A stretch of 22,187 bases of DNA from Hypsibius dujardini (lineage: Eukaryota; Tardigrada; Eutardigrada; Parachela; Hypsibiidae): positions 1-22,187 of the forward strand of contig LRSR01000422.1 in NCBI GenBank assembly GCA_001579985.1. Direction: 5' to 3'. Made by a program: the position numbers and the translations under genes. Positions 1 to 8,709 of the stretch are shown here, piece after piece; position 1 is the first letter of the stretch, and each line of letters starts with the position of its first letter. The notes under the pieces are model-generated. The model was not told the DNA's origin. It saw nothing but the letters and a program-made list of their open reading frames with translations, and did no database searches.

Positions 1-50
1 TTCTGGATGCAGAATTCAAAATGGAGTTTGATTATGTACAGGCTCAATGG

Positions 51-854
51 ATGTTACATGTTCTTACTGTTGTTTTCCTTGCATTTCGTCCGGCCATTGG
101 AGCTGCTTGTTTTCCAAGTAAATTAATGATTGGCTCTGCGTAGTTTTGTTTACGCCTGCTTTTGCTCGGACTTTTGCCGTTTCGAGGATTAGGGTGTATT
201 TAAAATTATAGGGAAAATAAGAAAATCATACAAGGTTTAACAAAAATTAATATGATTCAAAACCAAGTTAAGACAACAGCAGAATTCTCGACTGAATGCA
301 TCAGGCAAATCTTTGGAGAGCTATTCAATGAATCAATCGAGTAGGACTATATGCACCTTTGGCAACTCCAGAGTTTATCAAATTTTCAGAAAAAACGAGA
401 TCTAGGAAGTACATTTGGCAGCATATATTTATACATACAACTACACTTCCTATTGCACCTCTCGCTATTCCTCCGAATTATATAATATCATTGTGGCTCT
501 TATGCGAAAACAAAAAAAGTGAATTCGCGGCGTATTGCAAACGGTTTCCACTATGGAAAGTCTAGCGGATGCAGGCTCATTTTCTACCATAGCTTCCTCT
601 CGTTTGCGCTTATATCGGTTGAGCCTTTTGCAGGTTACAACCCCGCTTGTACCCTCATCGATGGTCGATTTTTCAGGCTTAAAAAACGAATTGATGTGCC
701 ACAACATAATTTCAAATGGGCGCTAGAAATGAGAAATAGTGTGAACAAGATAACAAGGCAAACTGCTTCTGGGACTGGGTCCTCCACAACTGTTTTTCGA
801 GAGAATCTTCGTAGCATTTCCAATCGTTTCCCTCCTACTGCGCGCAATCAATAA
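51..854 (+). CDS. Candidate two-exon small secreted / neuropeptide-like precursor
   Basis: Low-confidence gene model. Exon 1 (51-117) starts at ATG 51 (an in-frame ATG also lies at 21) and encodes a signal-peptide-like start, MLHVLTVVFLAF followed by RPAIGAA. It ends at a CCAA|GTAAAT donor in phase 1. Exon 2 (634-854) follows a pyrimidine-rich acceptor (CCTTTTGCAG) and is in the matching phase, giving 95 residues. Straight after the predicted signal come two cysteines seven residues apart (CFPSYNPAC) and then a KKR that could be a convertase site, the usual plan of a small peptide-hormone precursor. The remaining ~50 residues have no recognised domain. AATAAA lies at 1030-1035. I do not recognise the peptide. 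The exon-1 donor is also phase-compatible with another acceptor at about 1310, so the pairing is not certain, and the whole model could be chance. Confidence 0.22.
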
Positions 855-993
855 TCTGAAATAATAATATTTTATTTCATGATCACGGCTGAATCGCCCA
901 ATCTGTAAAGCAAGATGCAATGGAAATAGCCTAAAGCTCCTCCCCAGTGCCTGAAAATGCATCTGTTTGAAATCTGATATGATATGATATGAA

Positions 994-2858
994 CTAATCA
1001 AGTGGTAGAGTATTTTGGTCATCCGCTATAATAAAATTAAAAAATGTTTTCTTTATGAGTGAAAAGCCGAGCTTCAGTGCCATGATGCGTCCTCGTTGTC
1101 GAAGGATTTCGCAGATGCCCTTAGCTTTGACGAAAGCTGTTGCCCAAACAGATGCGGCCATGCCTTGAATGATACAAAATAAAATACAATCATCCAAAGC
1201 ATAAAAACAGCATGCGTTTGTGTTTTTCTGTCAGTCTGTCTGTCTGTCTGTCTTTTTGTTTCTCTGTCCGTCTGTTAATCCATCTGCTTATCTGCCTCTG
1301 TGCCTGTCCTTAGCGGTCGTAATTTTGGCAGAACTGAGCGCTTTAATCGCCACAATGGTAAACAACTTGAAGGGGAAAAAGCTAATGGAAAGATCACTTG
1401 TACTGCAGCTAAAGTTCGGAGTTGAGCGAAACGAAAGAAATGTGAATTGTGTCCTGAAAACCGCTTTTGAAAGTTATTTGACGAGGGACGAATTTCGTCA
1501 GTTTTTAGATTAGCTGCAACCAAATCGGGTGTTGAATGTGCATGGAAGGGTGTAAATTTAGGGATGTCAGGTATCGGGTGGTACCCAACAGATACGCAAT
1601 ACTTACTAATAGTATAGTATATCTACCTAGTTAACTCATTCCTATCTACCTTCACATTCTATAATGTACTTACTCAGCCATTATCCCTTACATGATTCCG
1701 CCATGTCGGCAGGAACTAATACGTTAGATCAGGAACTATTCTTTATTCCTGAATATATAATTGTGTATTCTACAGTAATCTACAGGAGAGTTCCTTCCTT
1801 TCCCCTCTAACCTCCTCTACCAGTAAAGTCTACCAACAATTCTTCTCACATTACTCAGTCTAATAGCTTGTATGTTCAGGTTCTTCCGTCCTAGTAGGGA
1901 CGGAGGCCTAACACAGGCTTTGCACAACAAAATATATTTCTGGTGTCTTTTTATGCTCGCGAGATGGACGGAGTTATGTGAATCTGCATGGAGCTACGCC
2001 GAACTACGTGGAGATGCATGGAGCTACGTGGAGTTATGTGGAGCAACATGGAGCTGCGTGGAGCACAACGAAGCTACGTAAAGTCACGTTGAACTACGTG
2101 GTGCTAAACAGAGCTGCGTGAAGGCACGTGGAACATGGAGTAAGTTGAATTACATTTTCTTATTTTTTGTAATTTGTTTGAGAATCTTACCAACAGCCCT
2201 CGAATCAGCGTTCCTTCTTCCGCTGCATACTGCTCAACAGACGGGTCACGCGACCTCCCTACGGATAACTCCTGACTGGTCCGGCCTGGATACTGCCTGT
2301 TTTGGTTGTTAAAACAGGACTTGAATGTTCCATGACTTCCAGCCTACATACGATACGACTGACCTGACTGGAAAGCAGGCTGGATACAACCTGGGTTCCT
2401 ATGCGAATTTAGCATGGGTCGGCCTCATGCCAAGCTGTTTCCATCCCGTTGTTTTCAGCGATTCGGCCAATTAAAAATTCCATTGCCCTATGGGCGTGTC
2501 TTTTGTAGACCAATGGAAATGATAAATTATTTTGCGGGAATTCGCCCGGACCACATTCAAATTGAAAGCAAAAGAACTAAACCAACAGTGCCAAAGTATT
2601 AGATCGAGATTCGAGCTAAAAGCGGTAGGGTGGCAAAGTTCGGGAAGTTAAGCCAAAGAGATATGAGATCCATTTCTGTTGTAGACTTGCAGAGCGATTT
2701 CCAAATAAAAACAAAGAAAGCAGGTTTCTTTACAAGGATTGAATCCGAAACCTCTGCTGAAAATAACTTATTAGCAATCTAAAGCTTAAAATTTGAAATG
2801 GGAACTTACGTACCGAGCAGGCTAAGGCGATACGATGTAAGCAGTTGGATCCAGCCAT
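994..2858 (-). CDS. Candidate two-exon small protein, 72 residues
   Basis: Low-confidence model. The 5' exon (2810-2858) starts with an ATG in a good animal context (GAAGATGG), encodes MAGSNCLHRIALACSV, and ends at a consensus donor C|GTAAGT in phase 1. The 3' exon (994-1163) follows a T-rich acceptor (TATCATTCAAG) in the matching phase, is richer in GC than its surroundings, and encodes MAASVWATAFVKAKG and onward to ...NTLPLD and stop. A TTTATT on the plus strand near 872 gives a minus-strand AATAAA about 120 bases past the stop. The product would be small, basic and partly hydrophobic, with no domain I recognise; a mitochondrial or membrane location is only a guess. An in-frame ATG at 2922-2924 would lengthen the N terminus. 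The plus strand of the 3' exon is also open for 37 codons, which weakens the coding argument. Confidence 0.2.
1228..1252. repeat. (TGTC)n microsatellite
   Basis: Short run of the tetranucleotide TGTC with one interruption, fading into T-rich sequence to 1315. The same motif recurs in the receptor intron at 7746-7860. Confidence 0.85.
1253..1882. other. Non-coding stretch, no gene supported
   Basis: AT-rich sequence without a convincing gene. A plus-strand open frame ends at 1513 and follows a pyrimidine-rich acceptor-like site near 1310, but no partner exon can be established. From about 1600 the DNA is rich in pyrimidines and short TA repeats. Confidence 0.4.
1883..1906. other. Strong 9-bp hairpin
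   Basis: CTTCCGTCC and GGACGGAGG can pair over nine positions (one G-U) around a six-base loop TAGTAG. It sits 65 bases before the minisatellite. It might be the end of a mobile-element relic, but nothing else supports that. Confidence 0.4.
1971..2130. repeat. 10-bp minisatellite, about 16 units
   Basis: Sixteen consecutive decamers related to GAGCTACGTG, with no register slippage over 160 bases (for example GAGTTATGTG, GAGCAACATG, GAGCTGCGTG, AAGCTACGTA). Units differ mostly by substitutions, with AC/AT or GC alternating at positions 6-8. A further degenerate unit follows to 2140. A plus-strand frame runs through it and reads as repeated W-S-Y-like residues, but this follows from the repeat and is not evidence of a gene. 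Confidence 0.9.
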
Positions 2859-3346
2859 CTTCCACATTACAACAACAAAACAATAACACAACTCCTCTGA
2901 TGTCTCATAATACTGTGCGCACATGATTCTATAACAGACTAATTAATTGTAATTTACGCAAAATGAAATGATATTTATAAATGTTTAAACAGCAGATTAG
3001 TAATTTCAACGCCAGGCGAAGCAAGACAAATCTGAACTGAATTCCTAGTCTCAAACCAAGCCACGCAGTGTGCACACGGAACTAATTTTCCGCTTCAGTT
3101 GGAAACTATCAAGAGAGGTGTCTTGCAAGGGGCGGAAAATTTCAAAAATATAGCCTGTATTCTAGGCTACATTGCGACGGAAAGACAGGCTGGGCGCATC
3201 CAGCATAGAAACAGGCGGATTCGAGTTCTTTTACAGGCTTATTATAGTGTTAAGCCTGGAACCTAGTCTGAGAGTTATCCGTAAGGCTTGACCCTCCACT
3301 ACTACACTAGCAGTTGTTCCGACACTCAAACAAACTCTGACGACCC

Positions 3347-3374
3347 ATCTCTCTCTCTCTCTCTCACTCTTCTT
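3347..3374. repeat. (CT)n microsatellite
   Basis: Pure CT run of about 18 bases with a slightly interrupted pyrimidine tail. Confidence 0.85.
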
Positions 3375-4078
3375 TCCCCATCAAGTGGGGATTATGGCAT
3401 CATGATCCAGATATGAAAAATAAATAAACCGAATAGAAGAAGATAAACTATACCAATGAAAATCGGTAGGGATATGTTTAGATATTGAAAAAAACGTACG
3501 AAAAACAAAATAGAACGCGAGAGAAAGAAATAAAAAAAATGAGCAAGAAATGAAAGACAGATAAGGGGAGAAATATATTAAGATCAAACATTAAGGAGAG
3601 AGGGTACCTTAACTATAATGTTAAACAACCTTCCTCGCCCGCTTATTCATCGAGAGCGATTAAGAGGGTGAAGCAACAATTCGCTTGACGTGGATATTGG
3701 GCTATATCGTTTTATCATCACCTTTTTCGTCCGCCATTATGATACGGCAATTTCTCTTTGTTTCGTGTGATTTTGTTCGTTATACGATCCCAGCTGAAAC
3801 TTGGGTGTTGCTGTTATTGGTGGACGGACGAAACGGTTGTCACGCCTGATTTTCCGGAAAAGTGCGGCATGCCTCATCCGCGGATTACACACCATTTTCG
3901 GCGTTAAAAGTTCGCTCCAGGAGGCCTACTATTCGACACAACAACCCCCTCTGCGTGATAGAGACGTATAGCAAAATAGCTGATCTGACTAGGCGGAAAT
4001 GTAGTTGGTTGATTTGTCTCTCAGTGAGACGACACGCGACACACGATCGAACTGGCGTCTTGGGTCGCCGCCTGACTC

Positions 4079-4119
4079 GATGTCTGTGTCTGTGTCTGAT
4101 GTGTGTGTGTGTGTGTGTT
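4079..4119. repeat. (TG)n microsatellite
   Basis: TGTCTG units followed by an uninterrupted GT run. A second, shorter TG run lies at 4316-4333. Confidence 0.9.
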
Positions 4120-4497
4120 ATGACTACTTAGTGATGTTTTTACGGGCTTGTTGTGGCGCTACCGACCGCGATGGCTCAGTTCAGACATAACTAATACAAC
4201 CTCACGTATACACAGATACATAGAACGGTAGTCTGTTTAGCCGGAAAAAAATTCGTTCGAGGTTGAGTTGATGTGAGTCAGCGTGGTGACGAATTTATTT
4301 TCCAGCAATTTATGTACGTGTGTGTGTGTGCGTGATGTGGCTCTATGAGTTGATCATCGTAAAATGTTAAGACACATAAATCTTCGATACAGCCGGATCA
4401 GACTTACTTTTAACATTAAGCCCTCCACTTGGGTTAAGAACCTTTCTACAAGGATCTTAGCGAGCGGTTATAGTTTTAACTTGGGACACTATTTGAC

Positions 4498-4750
4498 TGC
4501 CGAATTCAGAATCAGTTCAAACATTTTTCTTATTTAGACCCACTTCAATTATGAATACAAACATTCGTTTCGCTGCTGAAGTCGGAGAAAGTTTTTTGTG
4601 ATATCTGGAAATTGGAAAAACACAGGAAGATTTCAAAAAGACTTTGCCCGCCTTTTTCGGTGCAATAATTGCACGCAATTGCACTAAGTTTTTCATCATT
4701 ACAGTAAGTCTAAATAATAAAAATATTTCGAAGTGATTCTGAATTCGGCA
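4498..4750. mobile_element. Short inverted-repeat element (MITE), copy A
   Basis: A 253-bp non-coding element. Its two ends are inverted copies beginning TGCCGAATTCAGAATCA, and the match continues imperfectly for about 50-60 bases on each side (both arms include a TTATTTAGAC stretch). It has no transposase, so it would be a non-autonomous DNA element. The left half aligns with the left arm of the larger element at 16316 (shared ATGAATA...AACATT, AAGTCG, ACAGGAAGATT), so the two are one family. I see no clear target-site duplication, so the superfamily is undetermined. Confidence 0.7.
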
Positions 4751-5431
4751 ATTGAATAATGCTCCAAATAAGCCGGTTCGAGCAACACAAGACTGAGCAA
4801 ACTTTATCGCGTTTCAATTAGACCTATCTGCAATTAAATTTATTCCGTTCGCTCGTATCGGATTTCACAGCTTTCGGCTAATCAAAAAATACCATCAACA
4901 CATCGACTTTTCTCGCGGTATTTCTCAAAGAGACCAACGAACTACCCGAGAAGCTATAACCTATAACCGTACACAACATGATGAATCCCACCTGCGGCGC
5001 AGAAAAGCTACGAAAAGCTTTTGATGAAAATACGTAGAAGAAATGGCGTAGAAAGACAGCGTAACAAATTATAGTTATCGGTCTGTCTTTCGGTTCGCGT
5101 TTTCGGAGTTGGGGTACGCGACGAAGATGCGCCATTTATTGGTCTTAGGAATAAAGGAAATGTTAAAGCACACACACGCTGACAGACTGATGGCTTGCGT
5201 GTGGCACACCCTGATTTAACAGTGTGCCACTCAAGAGTGGTGGAGGACGATTTTTGATGGATTATATATGGTATGATACCGCCCTCCCAAAACATACCAT
5301 CCTAAATTCAGTTGCAATTATATTTAGTATCTTTAAATACTATTCCATATTGTTGATAGAAGTAGTTTGTAAACCTTTTTAATCCTTGAAGTTAAAAAGT
5401 AACCAAACGGAGTACCATTTAAAACACCAAT
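4751..5431. other. Intergenic, no gene supported
   Basis: AT-rich sequence between the small element and the 3' flank of the receptor gene. Open frames here are short, overlap on both strands and lack splice or domain support. Confidence 0.5.
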
Positions 5432-5437
5432 TTTATT
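5432..5437 (-). promoter_or_regulatory. Candidate poly(A) signal of the receptor gene
   Basis: TTTATT on plus, AATAAA on minus, 292 bases past the receptor stop codon. Variant ATTAAA signals lie closer, for example at 5686-5691. Which is used cannot be told from sequence. Confidence 0.4.
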
Positions 5438-5728
5438 GGGACTTGACATTTTTTCCAGAGTAGCTTTCAAAAGTTTGGAAATATCAGTTTAGTTCAGTCG
5501 CCGTTGATGTGGCCGTGGAATCTTCGTTTTGTAAGCGTGGCCCTTAAACACCAAATACTTTTTTTCAGGATAAAGCTAAAATAAATATTTTTATCGCGGT
5601 GAGGAAACTAACGGCTTCAAAGAAAACATAAATATAATTTTAATTTCTCGTGTGCAAAAGTGTCAAGCACCGCAATGGTATTTAGTTTAATATGAGTCGG
5701 AAAATTGATGGGAAATTCGCAGAGGGAA

Positions 5729-8225
5729 TTAAAATGGTGTGGTTGGAGATCGGCAGCAGCGAAAGGTGCGACAGAGGGAGTTCTTGATGCTGGACAGGGC
5801 CAATGTGAAGAGGACCGGGTCGAGGACGCACTGACAGGAGAAGAGGATGGTCGCCACCTGGTGGAACACAAGGGGCGGGGTGATCTCAAAGTAGATTATC
5901 ATGACGTAGTAGATGTTGATCGGGGCCCAGCAGATGGTCGCACTGATGGTAAGGAACGCCAAAACCAGGTAGCCGTTGGAATTCTGCTTAACTCGCTTCA
6001 CGGAGACGATGGGTTCAGCTGGTGCACTACTGTTAGCGCCTATTTTACTGTTCATTTTGGCACCTATTTCGAGAAGAAAAGATCCATACTTCGCACCAGT
6101 ATATATTCCATACAAGCGATCCTTCATTGTTTTTTTACGCCAATTTTCACTGCCGAAACAACGCAACTTTTAAGTATGATAATGTAGTTCATTTTTTTGT
6201 GTTTAATTGTAATCGAGAGGCCAACGAGACTGCTTCTCGCCCGTCGTTCTTCCCTCTGCGGCACAAACAATGACGTGCCTTCAATGAACATTTTCTCATT
6301 TAACTTCTAAGCCTATTTTTGACGACCGAAATATGGCAAACAGGCTTATAAATTTAGTTCATGGAGGCGTTGTTTCAGTTAAAAATTTTGCAAGGCTTGG
6401 TTAAACTTTGACTTCGCGAGGAAAGAAATTAAAGTAGGAAATAGAAGAAAGCAAGTACTACATTTTCGCGTTAGACAGGGACAGGGTACATTTAAACTGC
6501 GGTACGTTTAATCGGCCACGTGGCGCTTGTGCTGTGTGTACGGTGCACACAGCCGTGCACACATTCTACTTCAGTACGACTGTCCTTGTCTAACGCGAAA
6601 ATACAGTATTGTCGTATGGAATAAAAACACCTCGACTTCGGAAATCCTATACCGGTGAGATTTTTGGAGGAAAGTTATTGTAACGGGAAGAAAAGACTTC
6701 ATCCCCAAATGCCAAGTGACAACGAGACGGATATTGAAAGCAGCGGAAACGGCGGACGCGCTCAGCAGCGGCAACAGCAACTTCATGAGGGAAAAGTTAA
6801 AGTAGACTGAAGAAAATTGAAGTAGATAAGTATTGTCGTAAAGAAAAAAATTGACATCAGAAATTCTATACCGGTGAGGTTGATGGCATTTATTTATCAT
6901 TTAGTGTTTCGACACTGCAGGCTTCACAATCTGATTCCCGTTTCAGCCTTTTCCTACAGTGCTTGAAGTAAAACATAAAAACAAATTGTCATTGTTTAGA
7001 TTCCTGAAAAGTTTATATGCAGAAAAGCTTCAGTTTCTGAAAACTGGAAAAAAAAACATGAAAGTGAAGGAACCTTATGAATGCTTTTTTCCCAAACAAG
7101 TCTCAACGTCCCATTCCAAAAATGACTCCCTCAGTTCCATTCCCTCAATTAAAAGAGAGGAAAATTATTTCGTTTTGTCAACGCCGCTGTTGAATGAATG
7201 ATAGTTTTTCAAAATTGCAATTTTCCCGACTGAATATAAAAGATGCATATCACCTAAAATTCGAAAGTATTTTTACAGAGTGCAATTTCAATTACAGAGT
7301 ATGCGTACCGTCACTGACACGAACCAGGTGGGTGTCGCTGTTGGGTGCCACGACGTTCTTGCGGTTTGCTACATTCCGGCGCAGCGTCCTTGCGCACTGG
7401 ATGATGGGAAAGGCGAGGATCATTACCACCAAGGGGAGATCGTAGATCAGCAGTACGGTGACTTTGTTCATGATCGGTTGCGCCGCCGCGTTCAAAAAGC
7501 ACCCAACCTCCTTGACAGGGAGACGGTAGTACAGGGCATCGGCCACCCAGCCTTGCACCAACGCCAAGTGGACATAGATCCACATCCCCAAGCAGAACAG
7601 GACGGCAAATTTGGTAGAATGGTAGGTACGGTAGGACAAGGGATGTATGATAGCCCAGATGCGATTGATGGCGATCAACTGATGAGCATTCTTGACTGCC
7701 GCTTGCATAACGAAATACCTTAAATGAAAACAATAGTGAGTGCATCTGTCTGTCTGGTTGTCTGTATGTCTGGTTGTCTGTCTGTCTGTCTTTCAGCCTG
7801 TTTTTCTGTGTTTTTTTTCTGTCTGTCTGTTCGCCTGTCTGCTTCTTTGCTTGCCTGCCTTCCTTTCCGCTCCGCTCTTACCCATAGATGTAAGCAGTGC
7901 AGGCGTGCCCACCCATAAACCAAGTTTTATAAAGACCAAACAGAAATTCAAGTGGATACTGGATCAAGAGGCATGCAAGATTAGCAAGCAGCAGGTTGAT
8001 TAGGTACATATTGAACGGTGTGTGCAATGTGGAGTCCTTGATGAAGAGCAGCAGAAGCAGGCCATTGCCTAAACACCCGAAAATGAAAGTCAGCAGCGCG
8101 ACGATCGGAGCGAGAGTCCACGACGCCACCAGTTCCGTTTGGGCCGTGGCGACTGTGATGTTAGTGTTAGGGTTCAAGGCTGTTATGTTGGCCAGCGACT
8201 CAGCAAGACCACTAGTGGAGTTCAT
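5729..8225 (-). CDS. Class A (rhodopsin-like) G-protein-coupled receptor, 3 exons
   Basis: A seven-helix plasma-membrane receptor that would pass an extracellular signal to G proteins; ligand unknown. Exons are 7882-8225, 7309-7718 and 5729-6063. Donors are GG|GTAAGAG and ACG|GTACGC; acceptors are TTTAAG and CGAAATAG after pyrimidine tracts. Phases match (2, then 1), giving 362 residues, a normal length. The N terminus has glycosylation sites at N2, N13 and N22. Seen in order: TM1 with GN at 53-54; TM2 with LLAN (N82 where Asp2.50 is usual); W102 in loop 1; C109 and C188 for the conserved disulfide; NRI at 133-135 instead of DRY; P210 in TM5; CWAP at 296-299 in TM6; DPVLF at 333-337 instead of NPxxY; RCC at 353-355, a possible palmitoylation site. 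It is a divergent orphan-type receptor; I cannot name a subfamily. The start is the first ATG after in-frame stops, and no disabling change is visible. The second intron (6064-7308) is repeat-rich. Very sure of the family, fairly sure of the exon ends. Confidence 0.9.
6457..6608. repeat. 29-bp inverted repeat in the receptor intron
   Basis: Arms at 6457-6485 and 6580-6608 match at about 25 of 29 positions, sharing TGTCTAACGCGAAAAT in inverted orientation around a ~95-base loop. The loop has smaller GTGCAC palindromes. It lies in the intron 6064-7308 of the receptor gene and probably derives from a small DNA transposon. Confidence 0.75.
6606..6878. repeat. Direct repeat pair, about 50 bp, in the receptor intron
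   Basis: Two copies, 6606-6659 and 6830-6878, share TATTGTCGTA at one end and CTATACCGGTGAG at the other with a roughly 70% similar centre. The copies are about 225 bases apart. The first copy abuts the right arm of the inverted repeat 6457-6608, so the two features belong to one composite repeat. Confidence 0.7.
7746..7860. repeat. Interrupted (CTGT)n microsatellite in receptor intron 1
   Basis: CTGT/CTGTCTGG units with interruptions fill most of the 163-base intron 7719-7881 of the receptor gene, leaving little other than the splice signals. Confidence 0.85.
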
Positions 8226-8701
8226 ATTGAACCAGGTTGGGAAATTTTAGAAAAATGTGTAGAAAAATGAGGAAAGAAAGTGAGGAGATAAGCGAAATTT
8301 GATGAATGTGGTTTGGGCTTTTGTACGCCGCAGTCAACGATCAAAATGTTATTACTGAAAGACTGCGCCCTGCGGGATGTGGCAACCTTACTGGAGGGGC
8401 GGAAATAGGGTAATAATTGCTTAACTCTAGGGGTAACACATTGGGCGTTATTAGTAGCTCGAATGTCCGGACGAGGGATAAGTATTGCCACCTGTCTACA
8501 GAAATTTATACGCCGCAGGCTCTCGTAGAACATGACTATGTGATCCCGTGGATCACGCATATCTTTCATAAACGCGGCATGACTGGGCACGTGGATTCCC
8601 AGGAGGTTTAACGTCAAAAGTCTCAAAATAGCGGGCGATGTCAAGGGTCAATTTAAGGGTTCTTGACGTGTGGGTGACACACCGAAATTTTATAGAATTT
8701 G

Positions 8702-8709
8702 TTTATATA
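8702..8709 (-). promoter_or_regulatory. Possible TATA box of the receptor gene
   Basis: TATATAAA reading on the minus strand, about 480 bases upstream of the receptor ATG. There is no supporting initiator or expression evidence, and a TATA-like string is common in AT-rich DNA. Confidence 0.15.

Larger units (their letters stand above)
2141..4497. other. Intergenic DNA with dinucleotide runs
   Basis: Apart from the candidate 5' exon at 2810-2858 no gene is supported. Between 2280 and 3260 motifs such as ACAGGCT, GCCTGGA and AGGCTGG recur in both orientations, suggesting old repeat fragments. The part around 3640-4190 is richer in GC and CpG than its surroundings but has no clear exon. Confidence 0.4.

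Noticed and set aside
1220-1513. Plus-strand open frame, 97 codons, with a coding-like second half after an acceptor-like site near 1310
   Set aside because: Its front is a translated TGTC repeat, no domain is visible and no partner exon can be fixed; it could be a real last exon but evidence is too thin.
1566-1915. TG...CA-bounded stretch that might be a solo LTR
   Set aside because: No matching 4-6 bp target duplication at the TG/CA ends and no second LTR, primer site or retroelement coding sequence in the window.
1872-2081. Open frame reading as repeated W-S-Y/E-L residues
   Set aside because: It is simply a translation of the 10-bp minisatellite.
5705-6187. 160-codon plus-strand open frame
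   Set aside because: It is antisense to the last receptor exon, whose transmembrane helices and motifs are on the minus strand.
7280-7723. 147-codon plus-strand and 144-codon minus-strand open frames
   Set aside because: Both are shadows of receptor exon 2 in other frames.
8222-8644. 140-codon minus-strand open frame overlapping the receptor start
   Set aside because: No domain or conserved motif; more likely upstream flank or 5' untranslated sequence of the receptor.
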